Assembly: GCA_011037195.1 (NCBI GenBank) | Contig: JAAEAF010004330.1 | Coordinates: forward strand, 1 to 64,000 | Direction of reading: 5' to 3' | Length of the DNA stretch: 64,000 nt | DNA from: Triatoma infestans | Lineage: Eukaryota; Arthropoda; Insecta; Hemiptera; Reduviidae | In this document: positions 52,980 through 62,264 of the stretch, one piece after another | How positions within the stretch are numbered: the stretch's first letter is position 1 | Layout of the letters: each line of letters opens with the position of its first letter | Notes under the pieces: generated by a model | The model's input: only the letters and a program-made list of their open reading frames with translations | What the model was told of the DNA's origin: nothing | Databases searched by the model: none | Translations under genes and position numbers: made by a program

Positions 52980-54854
52980 CATTGCATATCTCAATTCGCC
53001 GATGACATCATAATATATCGCAAAATAAGATTCTGGAGGAGGCGGTGAACTCATAGGACAGATCCATGTTTGCTTTCAAAGAGTGGTGTACAAATATGGG
53101 TTTCTCAATTTCAGCTAGTGAGAGCAGTGTAACAATTTTTACACGGAAAAGGAAAACTACAATACCGTCTAATTTGAAACTGGGTGAGTTCAATCTACAA
53201 GTTGTTCCCGTCATGAAAACCCTGGGGATGTACTTTGATAGTAAAGTTTTATGGAGGGTTCACACTGACTACATCATTAAAAAATGTGAAGAACAACTCA
53301 ACATATTAAGATGCGTTAATCAGCTGAATTATGGCGCTGATGTAAAAACTGCTCTAATGCTTTACAGGCAGCTAATTCTATCAAGAATTGATTACGGCTG
53401 TTTTCTTTATGGAGATGCTGCTACTACATATCTGTTAAAAATTGATAAAATTCAGTATAAATCTTTAAGAACCTGTTTAGGGGCTCTAACTTCCACTTCT
53501 ATAAACGCACTATTGACGGAGGCCAAAGAATCTCCTTTGAATTTGAGAAGAAACTTACTAGCGACTCGTTTTATCATAGATCGAGTCTGCATCGAACGAC
53601 AGCCATTGATATTGAGGGTAAGTAGAATTGCTCCCAGAATCCTTACTTTAAAATTTTGGCAGAAAAAAAAGTACCATTGCTGGTGGAACAATTCTGTGCT
53701 CTGTCGCAATTCATTGCATCCTTAGAGCGAGCTGAATCACAACCCGTATTTCACGTTGATTTGGATCATGCTACAAAATGCTCGCAGTATATCCTCACTG
53801 ATTTTTATAATTATGATAACCAGCTCCCTGATTCCATAAACAATAGACTGTTCCTTGATAAATTACATTCCAAACTCCCGAATGCTTGTTACTTGTACAC
53901 TGATGGCTCTAAAGATCCTAACGGAGTTGGTTGCTGAATATACAATTCTAAAAATAACACCAGCGAAATGTACAAACTATACAAAACTGCTTCAGTCTAT
54001 ACTGCAGAATTGTTAGCAATCAAGAAATGTCTAGAGCTAGTACATACATTAAATGAGAAAATTACAATAGTACTTTCAGACAGTAGAAGTGTCCTAAGCA
54101 AATTAAAAAACCCTGGTAAAAACCCTCCATTGACTATTCTGCACACAATAAACATAATGAATAATATCTGAGCACCGGTAACCTAGTATATTTAATATGG
54201 GTTAAAGGCCATTCTGGTTTGGAGGGGAATGAGGTCTCTGACAGTATAGCTAAACAGGCCATCACATTACCCGAAACAAATTTGAAAACACTGCTACCGT
54301 CTGATATAAAGACTTACATAAAATCCAGATTTTACTCAGAATGGAATAAAATATATAGTGATTCTAAAAAAATCAAAGGATCATTCTACACGGCCTTACA
54401 ACCAGATGTTCCTAAAAAGCCATGGTTCTATCAATACAATGAGAATAGAAGCTTCTGTACCACAATTTGTAGGTTAAGTTTTAACCACAATTATTCTCCT
54501 CACCATTTGGCTCGTATTGGTATCACACTAGCACCCCAATGTTCCTGTTCTTTGCCGGATTTACCTGACGCTAATCATATAATACTGGCCTGTAATAAAT
54601 ACACACAAGAAAGAGATAAGTTGTGGCACGCTATAATCGCTGCTAAGTGTCCGCTTCCAGCCAATCTACACACAGTTCTCAAACAGCAAGATTTCGACCT
54701 ATATTTAGCTCTATATAATTTCATTAAAGTAAACAGTATTAAACTATAAACCTATAATAGATCATTTCAGATGTAATAAATTGATAATTTAAAATATACA
54801 ATATAGCTGGCTGTTGGCAACAAGCACGACCAAGGGAGAAAAAAAAAAAAAAAA
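52980..54854 (+). pseudogene. 5'-truncated I/R1-like LINE with RNase H, 13-bp TSD
   Basis: Flanked by aaatctcgagtta at 52967-52979 and 54855-54867, with a poly(A) tail (from 54838) at the right: a textbook target-primed insertion. It opens inside RT at QFADD (~52992). The 53066-53660 frame covers the thumb ('TLGMYFDSKVLWRVHTDYI', 'LDYG'-like 'RIDYGCFLYG'). After a slip in an A8 run (~53660), RNase H follows: YTDGSKD (~53898), YTAELLAIKKC (~54000), LSDSRS (~54078) and, after another frame change, VKGHSGLEGNEVSD (~54200). The tail has 'CRLSFNHNYSPHHLARI' and a Cys/His cluster (CSCSLPD...HIILAC). Stops at 53936 and 54169. Dead on arrival or soon after. Confidence 0.88.
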
Positions 54855-54867
54855 AATCTCGAGTTAA

Positions 54868-55188
54868 AATCTCGTCTACCTACCTATCCTTGATAGTTCC
54901 TAAAGAAGCTCCCCCCTCCCAAAGGTGTACAACGAAATTAAGAAAAATAAACTTATTCAAAGTTGATTTTTTTTTTTGTTTTCTCGTCCTCTGTCAATTT
55001 TTCAACTAATCTGTTAATTTCAACAGCCAAACTTAACTATAATTTGTAAAAACAGAAAATAATTTCTGAAATTTTGCAGTTTTTTTGTTTAATTTATTCA
55101 ATGTTAATTTTTAATTTATTTATTAAATGCCCCCAAATACTTCCACAGTTCAAAGACAAATTTTCACTTCAAAAATGTGGTGGTCTCT
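54868..55188. other. Spacer between two LINE insertions
   Basis: No feature recognised; contains C- and T-runs. Confidence 0.4.
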
Positions 55189-55201
55189 ATGACTGCTTGC
55201 A

Positions 55202-56038
55202 AAGTTTCCCAGCATCTTCCAGGCGGAGATATACGCTATTGGAAGGTGCGTTCAATTTAACCTGATAGAGGACATAGGAATCAGGAGATTGTAATCCTTT
55301 CCGATAGTCAAGCAGCCATTAGAGCATTGAGCGCATCAGTTATCAGCTCTAAAATGGTCTGGGAATGCCTAGGTAAACTCAATAACCTAGGCAGGAGGAA
55401 TAAAGTGAGATACTCTTTGGTGGGTGCCGTGGCATGTTGGCATTGAAGGGAATGAGATGGCCGTCGCCCTGGCTACGAACCCGCTTTTAGGGCCGGAACC
55501 TTTTTGTGGTGTTAGCGACCAGTTTCTGTTGGGGGAACTTAGGAAGGAGGAGGAGGCGAGGAGATCTCAACTCTGGTACTCTCTCCTCGGTTTGCGGCAG
55601 ACCAAGATCTGCCTGGGAAATTATAAACAACGGAGATCGGAGGCCTGCAACAAGCTTCGCGTTCTTACGGGTTTCCACATGGGGCATTGCCGACTTAGAG
55701 GACACCTGGTGAAGCTGGGTTTGGAAAGTGATAGCTCATGCAGATTCTGTGGGGAGTTGGAGGAAACTCCATTACATCTCCTAACAAGCTGCAAGGTTGC
55801 CACTCAGAGAAGATTCAAGAACCTGGGTAGCTACCAGGTGGAGGAAGGGGATATATCCTCTCTAGAGCCTGTCAGGGCACTGGGATTCCTCAGGTGATGG
55901 AGGTTTTGTAGAACGGATGTTCAAAGGACATCTGTTCGGGTGGTGTGGGCAATAACCTGCGGCACTCAGGGAGCACAGCACAATAGATCGAAAGGTCGCA
56001 GTGCATTGGCCCCCTTTAAAAAACAAAAACAAAAAAAA
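55202..56038 (+). pseudogene. 5'-truncated R1-like LINE tail, 13-bp TSD, partner tail of SINE E
   Basis: Flanked by atgactgcttgca (55189-55201 and 56039-56051) with an A-rich tail. It opens in RNase H ('FQAEIYAI' ~55214, 'VILSDSQAAIRAL' ~55290, 'WHVGIEGNEMA' ~55430). It continues through 'LTGFHMGHCRLRGHLVKLG' to a Cys/His motif (CRFCGELEETPLHLLTSC) and ends at 55897. One frame change lies near 55420. The 3' UTR carries a stem-loop (CACAATAGATC-GAAAG-GTCGCAGTGC) also seen at the end of SINE E. Recent: the frame 55424-55897 is open. Confidence 0.85.
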
Positions 56039-56051
56039 ATGACTGCTTGCA

Positions 56052-56995
56052 GCTGGGGAGAAAAATATGTAGGACTGATATAATTTGCTTTTAAATAACA
56101 CATACAATGTGGCAAACACAACAGAACGGAAAAATCTGCACTTTCTTTGCAGAAAAAATAAATTCCAATTTTCACCGACGTTTCTGAAATTCCAAATTTC
56201 CAGACGAATTCACCGACGAATTCCAAATTTATCGGCAGAGTCTGTAAAAGTACTTCCGGTTCTGTGCCAATAAATTTGCTGAAACGTCCGGTGAATATTA
56301 GGAAAAAAGGTTGTTTTTTTTTTTCTTTGTGACCAAACCTCAACAACCATTTTACAAATAACTTAGAAGAGTAAGTAATCACGCCATCATTGGGTCTCAG
56401 TATTTTGTTCATTTTGTATTTTTTTTAAACCAATATCTAAATTCAATAGAAATATTCTTTTGCCAGGTTCTGATAAAGTCTAATTTCTAGGTTATTAATT
56501 GAATTAATTAGGGGTGCGATATTGATGCGTGGGTGATATTGGTTATGTCACTACTTGACAGAACCTTCATCCTATAACATCAATCATATATACATATTGC
56601 ACTGTCATACGGTCATATTACCAATAATAATTAGAGATTTCATGATGGATTGGAATTTAGAATTTTTTTTTTAACCAGGAATCTTATTTTAACTTTGACC
56701 TATTTCACATCTATTAAAAGAAGTAAATTTTTTAAAAGTCCATAGTAGTTGATTGTAAAAGTTAGTTATTGATTATCCTTTTTTACATCATAGAGATCAT
56801 ACACATTATTTAAATCAAAATTTAAACAAATTAAATATTACTGTCTTCATAAAAACGTTGCCCCCCCCCATTTTTAATGTATTTATTTTACTTTTTCTGA
56901 CTGCTTTTAAAACTATTGCGGTCGTGCCAAATTTTAGAAATTACAGTTTTCACCGGAAATACGTGTACATATGTCATCAAAATATGAACTAGTTA
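56052..56995. other. AT-rich spacer
   Basis: The ORFs at 55966-56412 (minus) partly overlap the LINE 3' end and have no motif. Nothing else supported. Confidence 0.4.
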
Positions 56996-56999
56996 ATTA

Positions 57000-57791
57000 T
57001 GTAATAGGATTTCTCTCTTCGGCTCCTATTACAGCCTGTGACATCACTATTATGTGATCCATCGAAGACCGGTAGGTTATTGATCATTTGTAACTTTTCG
57101 ATGTTAACAGTATTTGGAGTGTTGCATTTATTTAAAAGATAAGCCTCATCGGCGGATTTTTGCTGATCGTCAATAATGTAAGTGGTCATGTTTTCTATTT
57201 TCGCTAAGCGTTCTTTAAGTGCAATCAAATTACCGCTTTTCAATTATTTTGTTTTAAGATTTTGATTATATTGGCTCTTTTCATAAAAAGAAAAAAAAAA
57301 AAGGTCGATAAATTTAAAATAGAAATAAATGTAGGTTTAAATATTAAAAATAGAATGTAAATATGTAAATCTGTAAAAGTGAAAAAAAATGAAGACTTAC
57401 CTTTTTTTTGAGCTCGGTTCGAAAATGCTGAAGCTGGAAGAAACGCGGCATTGGAAGACGCTGTCACCAATATAATACGTATGAGAAGGAGAGAAATTTG
57501 GTTTGTTAGATAAATGAACAGGAAGTACATTAGAAAGTTAACACAAACTGCCTGAACTTAACACGTGATATATATAAAATGGTAGTGAGAGATTTGGAGT
57601 GAGTAAAGAGAAAGGTTGTTGAAGCGTTGTGACTGTTATATGAACTCTGTCAAGACTCCTGGAAGATTCTCTTTTTAGCTGTATTTAAACAGATTCTCCC
57701 ACTCTAGTCTGGTCTAAACTAATGAGTGTTCCTGTCAATTTTTGTGTCTCTCTCTCTCTGCATTGGATCCCCCTCTTCGGATCCTATTACA
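57000..57791 (-). mobile_element. LTR-retroelement fragment: 5' LTR, leader, gag start, LTR-like stub
   Basis: On the minus strand it starts TGTAATAGGATCCGAAGAGG (57791), has a TATA-like TTTAAATACAG, and near 57475 reads TATTATATTGGTGACAGCG, resembling an LTR-end/primer-site junction of arthropod LTR elements. A frame then gives 'LKERLAKIENMTTYI' and 'LQMINNLPVFDGS', like the coiled start and LPKI.LP.F.G segment of retroelement gag. It stops at TGTAATAGGAGCCGAAGAG...TCCTATTACA (57000-57034), a second LTR start joined to an inverted end. So it is a deletion product; no target duplication was found (aatta against tttat). Confidence 0.5.
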
Positions 57792-58145
57792 TTTATTTAA
57801 TAAGTGAGAAAAGTATGACTTTTACACACTCCAGTTCAGAATTTGACTAGATGAGCGCAGCGATTGCGTCATACTAGACGAGAGTTGTAAAAAACACTTT
57901 CACGAATTAAATATTAGATTTTTTTTTCTAGAATCGTATCAATCAAAAATTGAATTTAAATAAGAACGTAAAAAAGTTATCTCAGAATAGAAGGTTCTTT
58001 TAGAAAGACTGTAATTTAGGTTCCAAAACTTCATAATTCAAACGTTTGATATATATTTCTAACATACATGATTATAGAGCTGCATAAAGAAATATTAAGA
58101 ATATAAAGAAATATTTACACGATTATACCTATGCAACAAGTCACT
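57792..58145. other. Spacer
   Basis: No feature recognised. Confidence 0.4.
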
Positions 58146-58818
58146 TGAAACAGAAAAACTAAGATGCACAATTGTAAATGAATATAAGAATTATGAAATG
58201 AATATAAAATATTAAAGAAGTAGTGTTAAAACCATAAATAGGGACGCGATCGCGATGTGTGATGGTGCTTCTGATGTGAACTTCTTTCGTACTGGCACTT
58301 AACTGATTGATAACTCGAACTTAACTGATCTATAACTCGTACTTAACTGATCTATAACTCGTACTTATCTGATCTGGAACTCCAGTGAGGCGACGTTTAT
58401 ATTTGCATCACTCACACATCGGCTGATGTGTAAGTACGTGCCACACTAAGACATCTCTCGTAGTATATTGACCCTAGGGGAGGTCGGTAGTTAACAAAGG
58501 CTGTTTTGGCCGGGGTGGCGACGCTTTGTTAACAGATGGTGGCCAGGTGGCCTCTTGAATGTACATTGATCCTTGTATGAAGGAAATACAAAAAGGGTTT
58601 TGCGGCGGTTCTCTTGACTGTATATTGACCCCTGTTTGAAAGGGTTTTGCCGCGGTTCTCTTGACTGCATATTGACCCCTGTTTGAAAGGGTTTTGCCGC
58701 GGTTCTTGACCTGCAGATAGCGGCTGGCTGGATCCTTTTCCAATTTCCAACCACTAGTAATAATTATTAGATTTATTTAAAAATTATATCATCTTTCTTC
58801 TTCTTGCCATCACATCAC
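58146..58818 (+). mobile_element. Solo LTR, family B copy B5, 5'-truncated, internal tandem repeat
   Basis: Begins in the B-type text 'aaaaactaagatgcacaatt' and ends 'gccatcacatcaca'; 'agggacgcgatcgcgatg' matches B3. A 47-bp unit starting 'ctcttgactg' occurs at 58611 and 58658, with a diverged third at about 58549. The overlapping minus-strand ORFs (58474-58754) come only from this repeat. It abuts foldback D3. Confidence 0.7.
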
Positions 58819-59098
58819 AGTAGCATGCATATGTATTGATTTTGTTCCTGACCGGTTTCGGATTTTTCATCCACCCTCAGAGCAAATTCCACAAGTTCTT
58901 GTAGAGAGTTCATTTCAACGAAATGTTTCTGTTACACTCACACTTCTTGTTGGTTTAGAAGTGCACTCTCTACACGAACTTGGTGAATATGTTCTCGCGA
59001 TGGATTAAAATGCGAAACCAGTCGGAACAAAATCAATATGTATGCTACTACGGATAAAATACCAGATGTTATCCAGCATTGCGTAACCACCCAAATTT
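58819..59098 (+). mobile_element. Foldback element D3, compact
   Basis: Left arm starts 'gtagcatgcatatg', right arm ends 'ggataaaataccagatgtta' plus the D-type extension ('tccagcattgcgtaaccacc'). Arms ~125 bp. Left-arm hammerhead (58843-58885, minus) keeps stem II GGAT/ATCC and GAAAC, but the core is CTGAGGG; right-arm copy is decayed. Confidence 0.65.
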
Positions 59099-59510
59099 TC
59101 AACTTTTTTTTTTTTAACTTAGCTTTGTAATATCTCAAATTTTTTTTTTGGAAAACACATTAAATCACAGATTTAGTGAGAACAGCTTGATAATCGTGGC
59201 GCAATGTTTGCTCGGCAATATCGCCTGATTCAACCTCATTAGATCACTTTCTATTGGATGGATTACATTTCCGTGGATAATATTTGCTATTTTTGTTAGG
59301 TGTCAAAAGAAGTTTCCACTATTATAGAATCACTATGAAAACTAAAAGGACCATTTTATAAAATGGCTAACTCTAATATTATACCAAAGACTTAACATCA
59401 AAAGGCACAACATCAAAAGGCGATAATCTCCTTTTGGCAATGTCGAAGAGTTGTAGGTAAGAACTGGGAGATCACTCTCAAGATGATGTTCTGGATTTAT
59501 TGCATGGTCA
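59099..59510. other. Spacer
   Basis: No feature recognised. Confidence 0.4.
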
Positions 59511-59514
59511 TTAA

Positions 59515-60835
59515 ACCTAGGTTGGTATTTGCGGCTTTGGTGTGGTGGCGTCGCATTGAAACACGATCCGCTAGGCAGCTGTTGGAAGAAATCCAACGTT
59601 GGCTTGTCTGGCGGTGACTGTGCGTTTCGGACTACACCGACCGCATCTATGGAGACTTTGTTAGGGATTCCACCTCTCTTTGTGGAGGTGAAAAACCAGG
59701 CCATGAAAGCCTGTTATAGAATTAAACAGGCAGGTTTTTGGCAGGGTAAGCGATTTGTTCATTCTACCATTTATCGTGAGATGCTTTTAAGGATTCCCAT
59801 TACAGGTTTCCCTTCTGATAGGAATTTGAAGACTTTTGTCTTTGGTCATTCCTACAGGGTTAGGTTGCTTCTAGGGAAGATTGGTTAACCCTGGGTCCAC
59901 CTGGGTCCACCTGGGGTGATTCCTGAGAATTATCTCCGATGCTACACGGACGGTACCAGGATGGATGATAGGTCTGGGGCTGCCGTCTATTTTGAGACGG
60001 GAGACCATTTGGTAGCGCCTCTTGGTGAGTGGGCCACCGTTTTCCAGGCTGAGGTTTATGCACTAATTTAACAGGTGTTTGTATCTGCTCGGACAGCCAG
60101 GCTGCGTTGAAGGCGCTTAATTCATGTGTCTTCACTTCCAGATTGGTGTTGGAATGTTCTAAAAGACTGGAAGATCTTTCTTCACTGAAGGATGTGCTTC
60201 TGGTCTGGGTTCCGGTGCATATAGGACATCGTTTGGGAATGAGGAGTGGTGGGGGGCCAAATTAGGGCTACCTTCATTGGTCAGAGCTGATGTGGTTCGC
60301 ACAACAGTTATCAGGGTTTCATGGATGACCTCACAGCACTCATCCTTATGGATGAGTGCAGTGGGTTGTCGGCAGTCTAAAATGCTCATTGGGGGGTCCG
60401 GACGGAGCTTTGGGTAGCGGGGTCCGATGTCTTTCACGGACCTCTCTCAGGCATCTGGTTGGATTCCTCAGTGGGCATTGTGGTTTAAGGAGACAACTCC
60501 ATACAATGGGACTCATGCCTGACCCCTTTTGTATAGTTTGTGAGACTGAGGAGGAAACGCCCATGCACCTGATGACGAATTGTTTGAGTTGTGAGGAGAT
60601 TAGGTTTAGGACCTTCGGCCGGAATAGGATATCGGTAGAGGATCTTAAGCTGTGTCCTTTTAAGGTTTTGGTCCGATTTGTTCGGTCTGTGGTGAAACTT
60701 AGATGGTTAAAACCTGGGCCTGGATTTTCATTCTAGTCCCAGTGGTTGTTATTCTTTAGGGCTATATGGGCCCTGGGAGGCTTTGGATAGCGTAGGGTTT
60801 GCCCTCCCCTTCTGTGAATAATAATAATAATACCA
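59515..60835 (+). pseudogene. R1-like LINE 3' half: RT thumb, RNase H, zinc tail, AAT tail
   Basis: Begins at RT thumb ('LVFAALVWWRRIETRSARQL' ~59522) and continues in other frames ('RTTPTASMETLLGIPPLFVE' ~59630). RNase H is in pieces: 'CYTDGTRMDDRSGAAVYFE' (~59940), 'FQAEVYALI' (~60043), 'CSDSQAALKAL' (~60085), 'VWVPVHIGH' (~60205). From 60430 the frame gives 'LRHLVGFLSGHCGLRR' and CIVCETEEETPMHLMTNC (zinc), ending at 60736. An AAT tail follows (60818-60833). At least five frame changes. Fragments of the same family lie at 15269-15480 and 16757-17165. Confidence 0.82.
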
Positions 60836-61650
60836 AAGACTACTTTGTACTTTGATCTTTTTGTCCCTTGTTATTTATTATAAGAGTGTCTTGTCGGGAA
60901 ACTGTTTTATCTAGTAGATTACGGAATTTTCACTCTTTTTCACAATCGCAATCGTTTTTTAGAGAAAATAATTTTTCTAATAATAATCAGGGTGATTTTA
61001 CGTTAATATGGGTAAAAATTCTTTGATTGAAAAGAAGAAAATTCAATCATAATAAGATCAGTTATATACGGAAATAATAATTCAGAGTTCCATGTTAAAA
61101 TGTTCAAAAATTAAAGCGTCCTTTTATATATATATATTTTTTTTTTAATCATTCAACTTCAAAAAAATTGCTTTAAAGTAAAAGTTGTTAAGAAATAATT
61201 TAAAAAAAAAAAAAATCATCATCAAAAGCGTTGATTTATCTTTAGTGTTTCATGAGATTAATGGCAGTCAGCCTAATCTGAAGATGTATCAGATTTACGC
61301 TTCTTAATTAATTTGAGAAAAACAAGCTACTTTGAACTCGTTTATCAAGAAATGTGTATCTATTCTTTTGATAGTGATGGATACAGAATTAATTTCTTTT
61401 TTAACTTTTTTTTTTTTACCAATTTATTTTTTTAAACAAAAGTGGCTAAATCACGGCTGTATTTTTTTGGATATGTTTAAATAAATTTTTCCAAGTTATG
61501 TATCTAGAAAAAGTTTTTCTCTGCTTTTATCTATGGAATCCACTCTTGAAGTTATTCGTACTTAGACTAAAACACTTCGTAGTAAGTAGTACTAAAATTT
61601 ATTATAATATATTTAATTTGTTCATAAATTCCTCAGGGAATATTTATTCA
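60836..61650. other. AT-rich spacer
   Basis: No feature recognised. Confidence 0.4.
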
Positions 61651-61783
61651 TGCACTTCTTAGAAAACAATCTGTAGCAATTGTGGCCGTTAGAAGTGATC
61701 AGATTGTATCTAATTGTTAGCTTATCGCCCAGGAAGTATCCAAGAAAAACACCAAAACATTTTAAATGTTTTTTTTTATTTCA

Positions 61784-61826
61784 AACCCGACGTTTCGGCA
61801 AACATTGTTTACTTTTTTCAGGGGCT
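61784..61826 (-). ncRNA. Hammerhead motif, left arm of G (core mutated)
   Basis: GCCC, CTGAAAA (one core G lost), stem II AGTAAACA/TGTTTGC, GAAAC, GTC, GGG. CCC and GGG form stem I. Confidence 0.6.
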
Positions 61827-61952
61827 ATTTTAAAATAAGAGAAGTTTGGAAGTCTTGTCACATCTTTGATTATGTCCATAGTTATAGATTAGACTATAGA
61901 CATAATCAAAGATGTGACAAGACTTCCAAACTTTTCTCTTACTTTAAGATAG

Positions 61953-61994
61953 CCCCTGCAGAAGGTAAACAATGTTTGCCGAAACGTCGGGTTT
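61953..61994 (+). ncRNA. Hammerhead motif, right arm of G
   Basis: GCCC, CTGCAGA (CTGANGA with A to C at the fourth position), one A, a 7-bp stem II (GGTAAAC-AAT-GTTTGCC), GAAAC, GTC, GGGTT. Stem I is CCC/GGG extended by G-T and A-T. Helix III reduces to the palindrome ACGT. The combined arms suggest an ancestral CTGAAGA core, the form common in Penelope-associated hammerheads. Confidence 0.65.
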
Positions 61995-62089
61995 GAAATA
62001 AAAAACACTTACAGTTTTTTTGGTGTTTTTCTTGGATACTTTCTGGCCGATAAGCCAACAATTAGATACATCTGAACTTCTTAGAAAAC

Positions 62090-62264
62090 TTTCATCGACT
62101 CCACTGGGACCCCTTGAACTACATAACTCTTGATTACATTCTCATAAATAAATAAGTATTTTTCTCTGCTTATTCTTCTTTTGAATTCAATAAAAAAAAA
62201 ATTAAAAAAAAAATTAAAAAAAAGTGATCCATCTGAAACTTAATGACTGCTATTATTTCATTTA
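62090..62264. other. Spacer
   Basis: Short A-rich tracts; nothing recognised. Confidence 0.4.

Larger units (their letters stand above)
61668..62075. mobile_element. Foldback element G, Penelope-like, 14-bp TSD
   Basis: Two ~180-bp arms, nearly perfect inverted repeats, meet at about 61880-61895 ('gtccatagttatagattaga'). A ~31-nt unpaired extension is at the left ('aatctgtagcaattgtggcc...'). Flanked by acttcttagaaaac (61654-61667 and 62076-62089). Each arm carries a hammerhead core. No ORF. Confidence 0.82.

Noticed and set aside
58474..58754. Three overlapping 73-89-codon minus-strand ORFs
   Set aside because: They are generated by the 47-bp tandem repeat in an LTR and differ only in frame.
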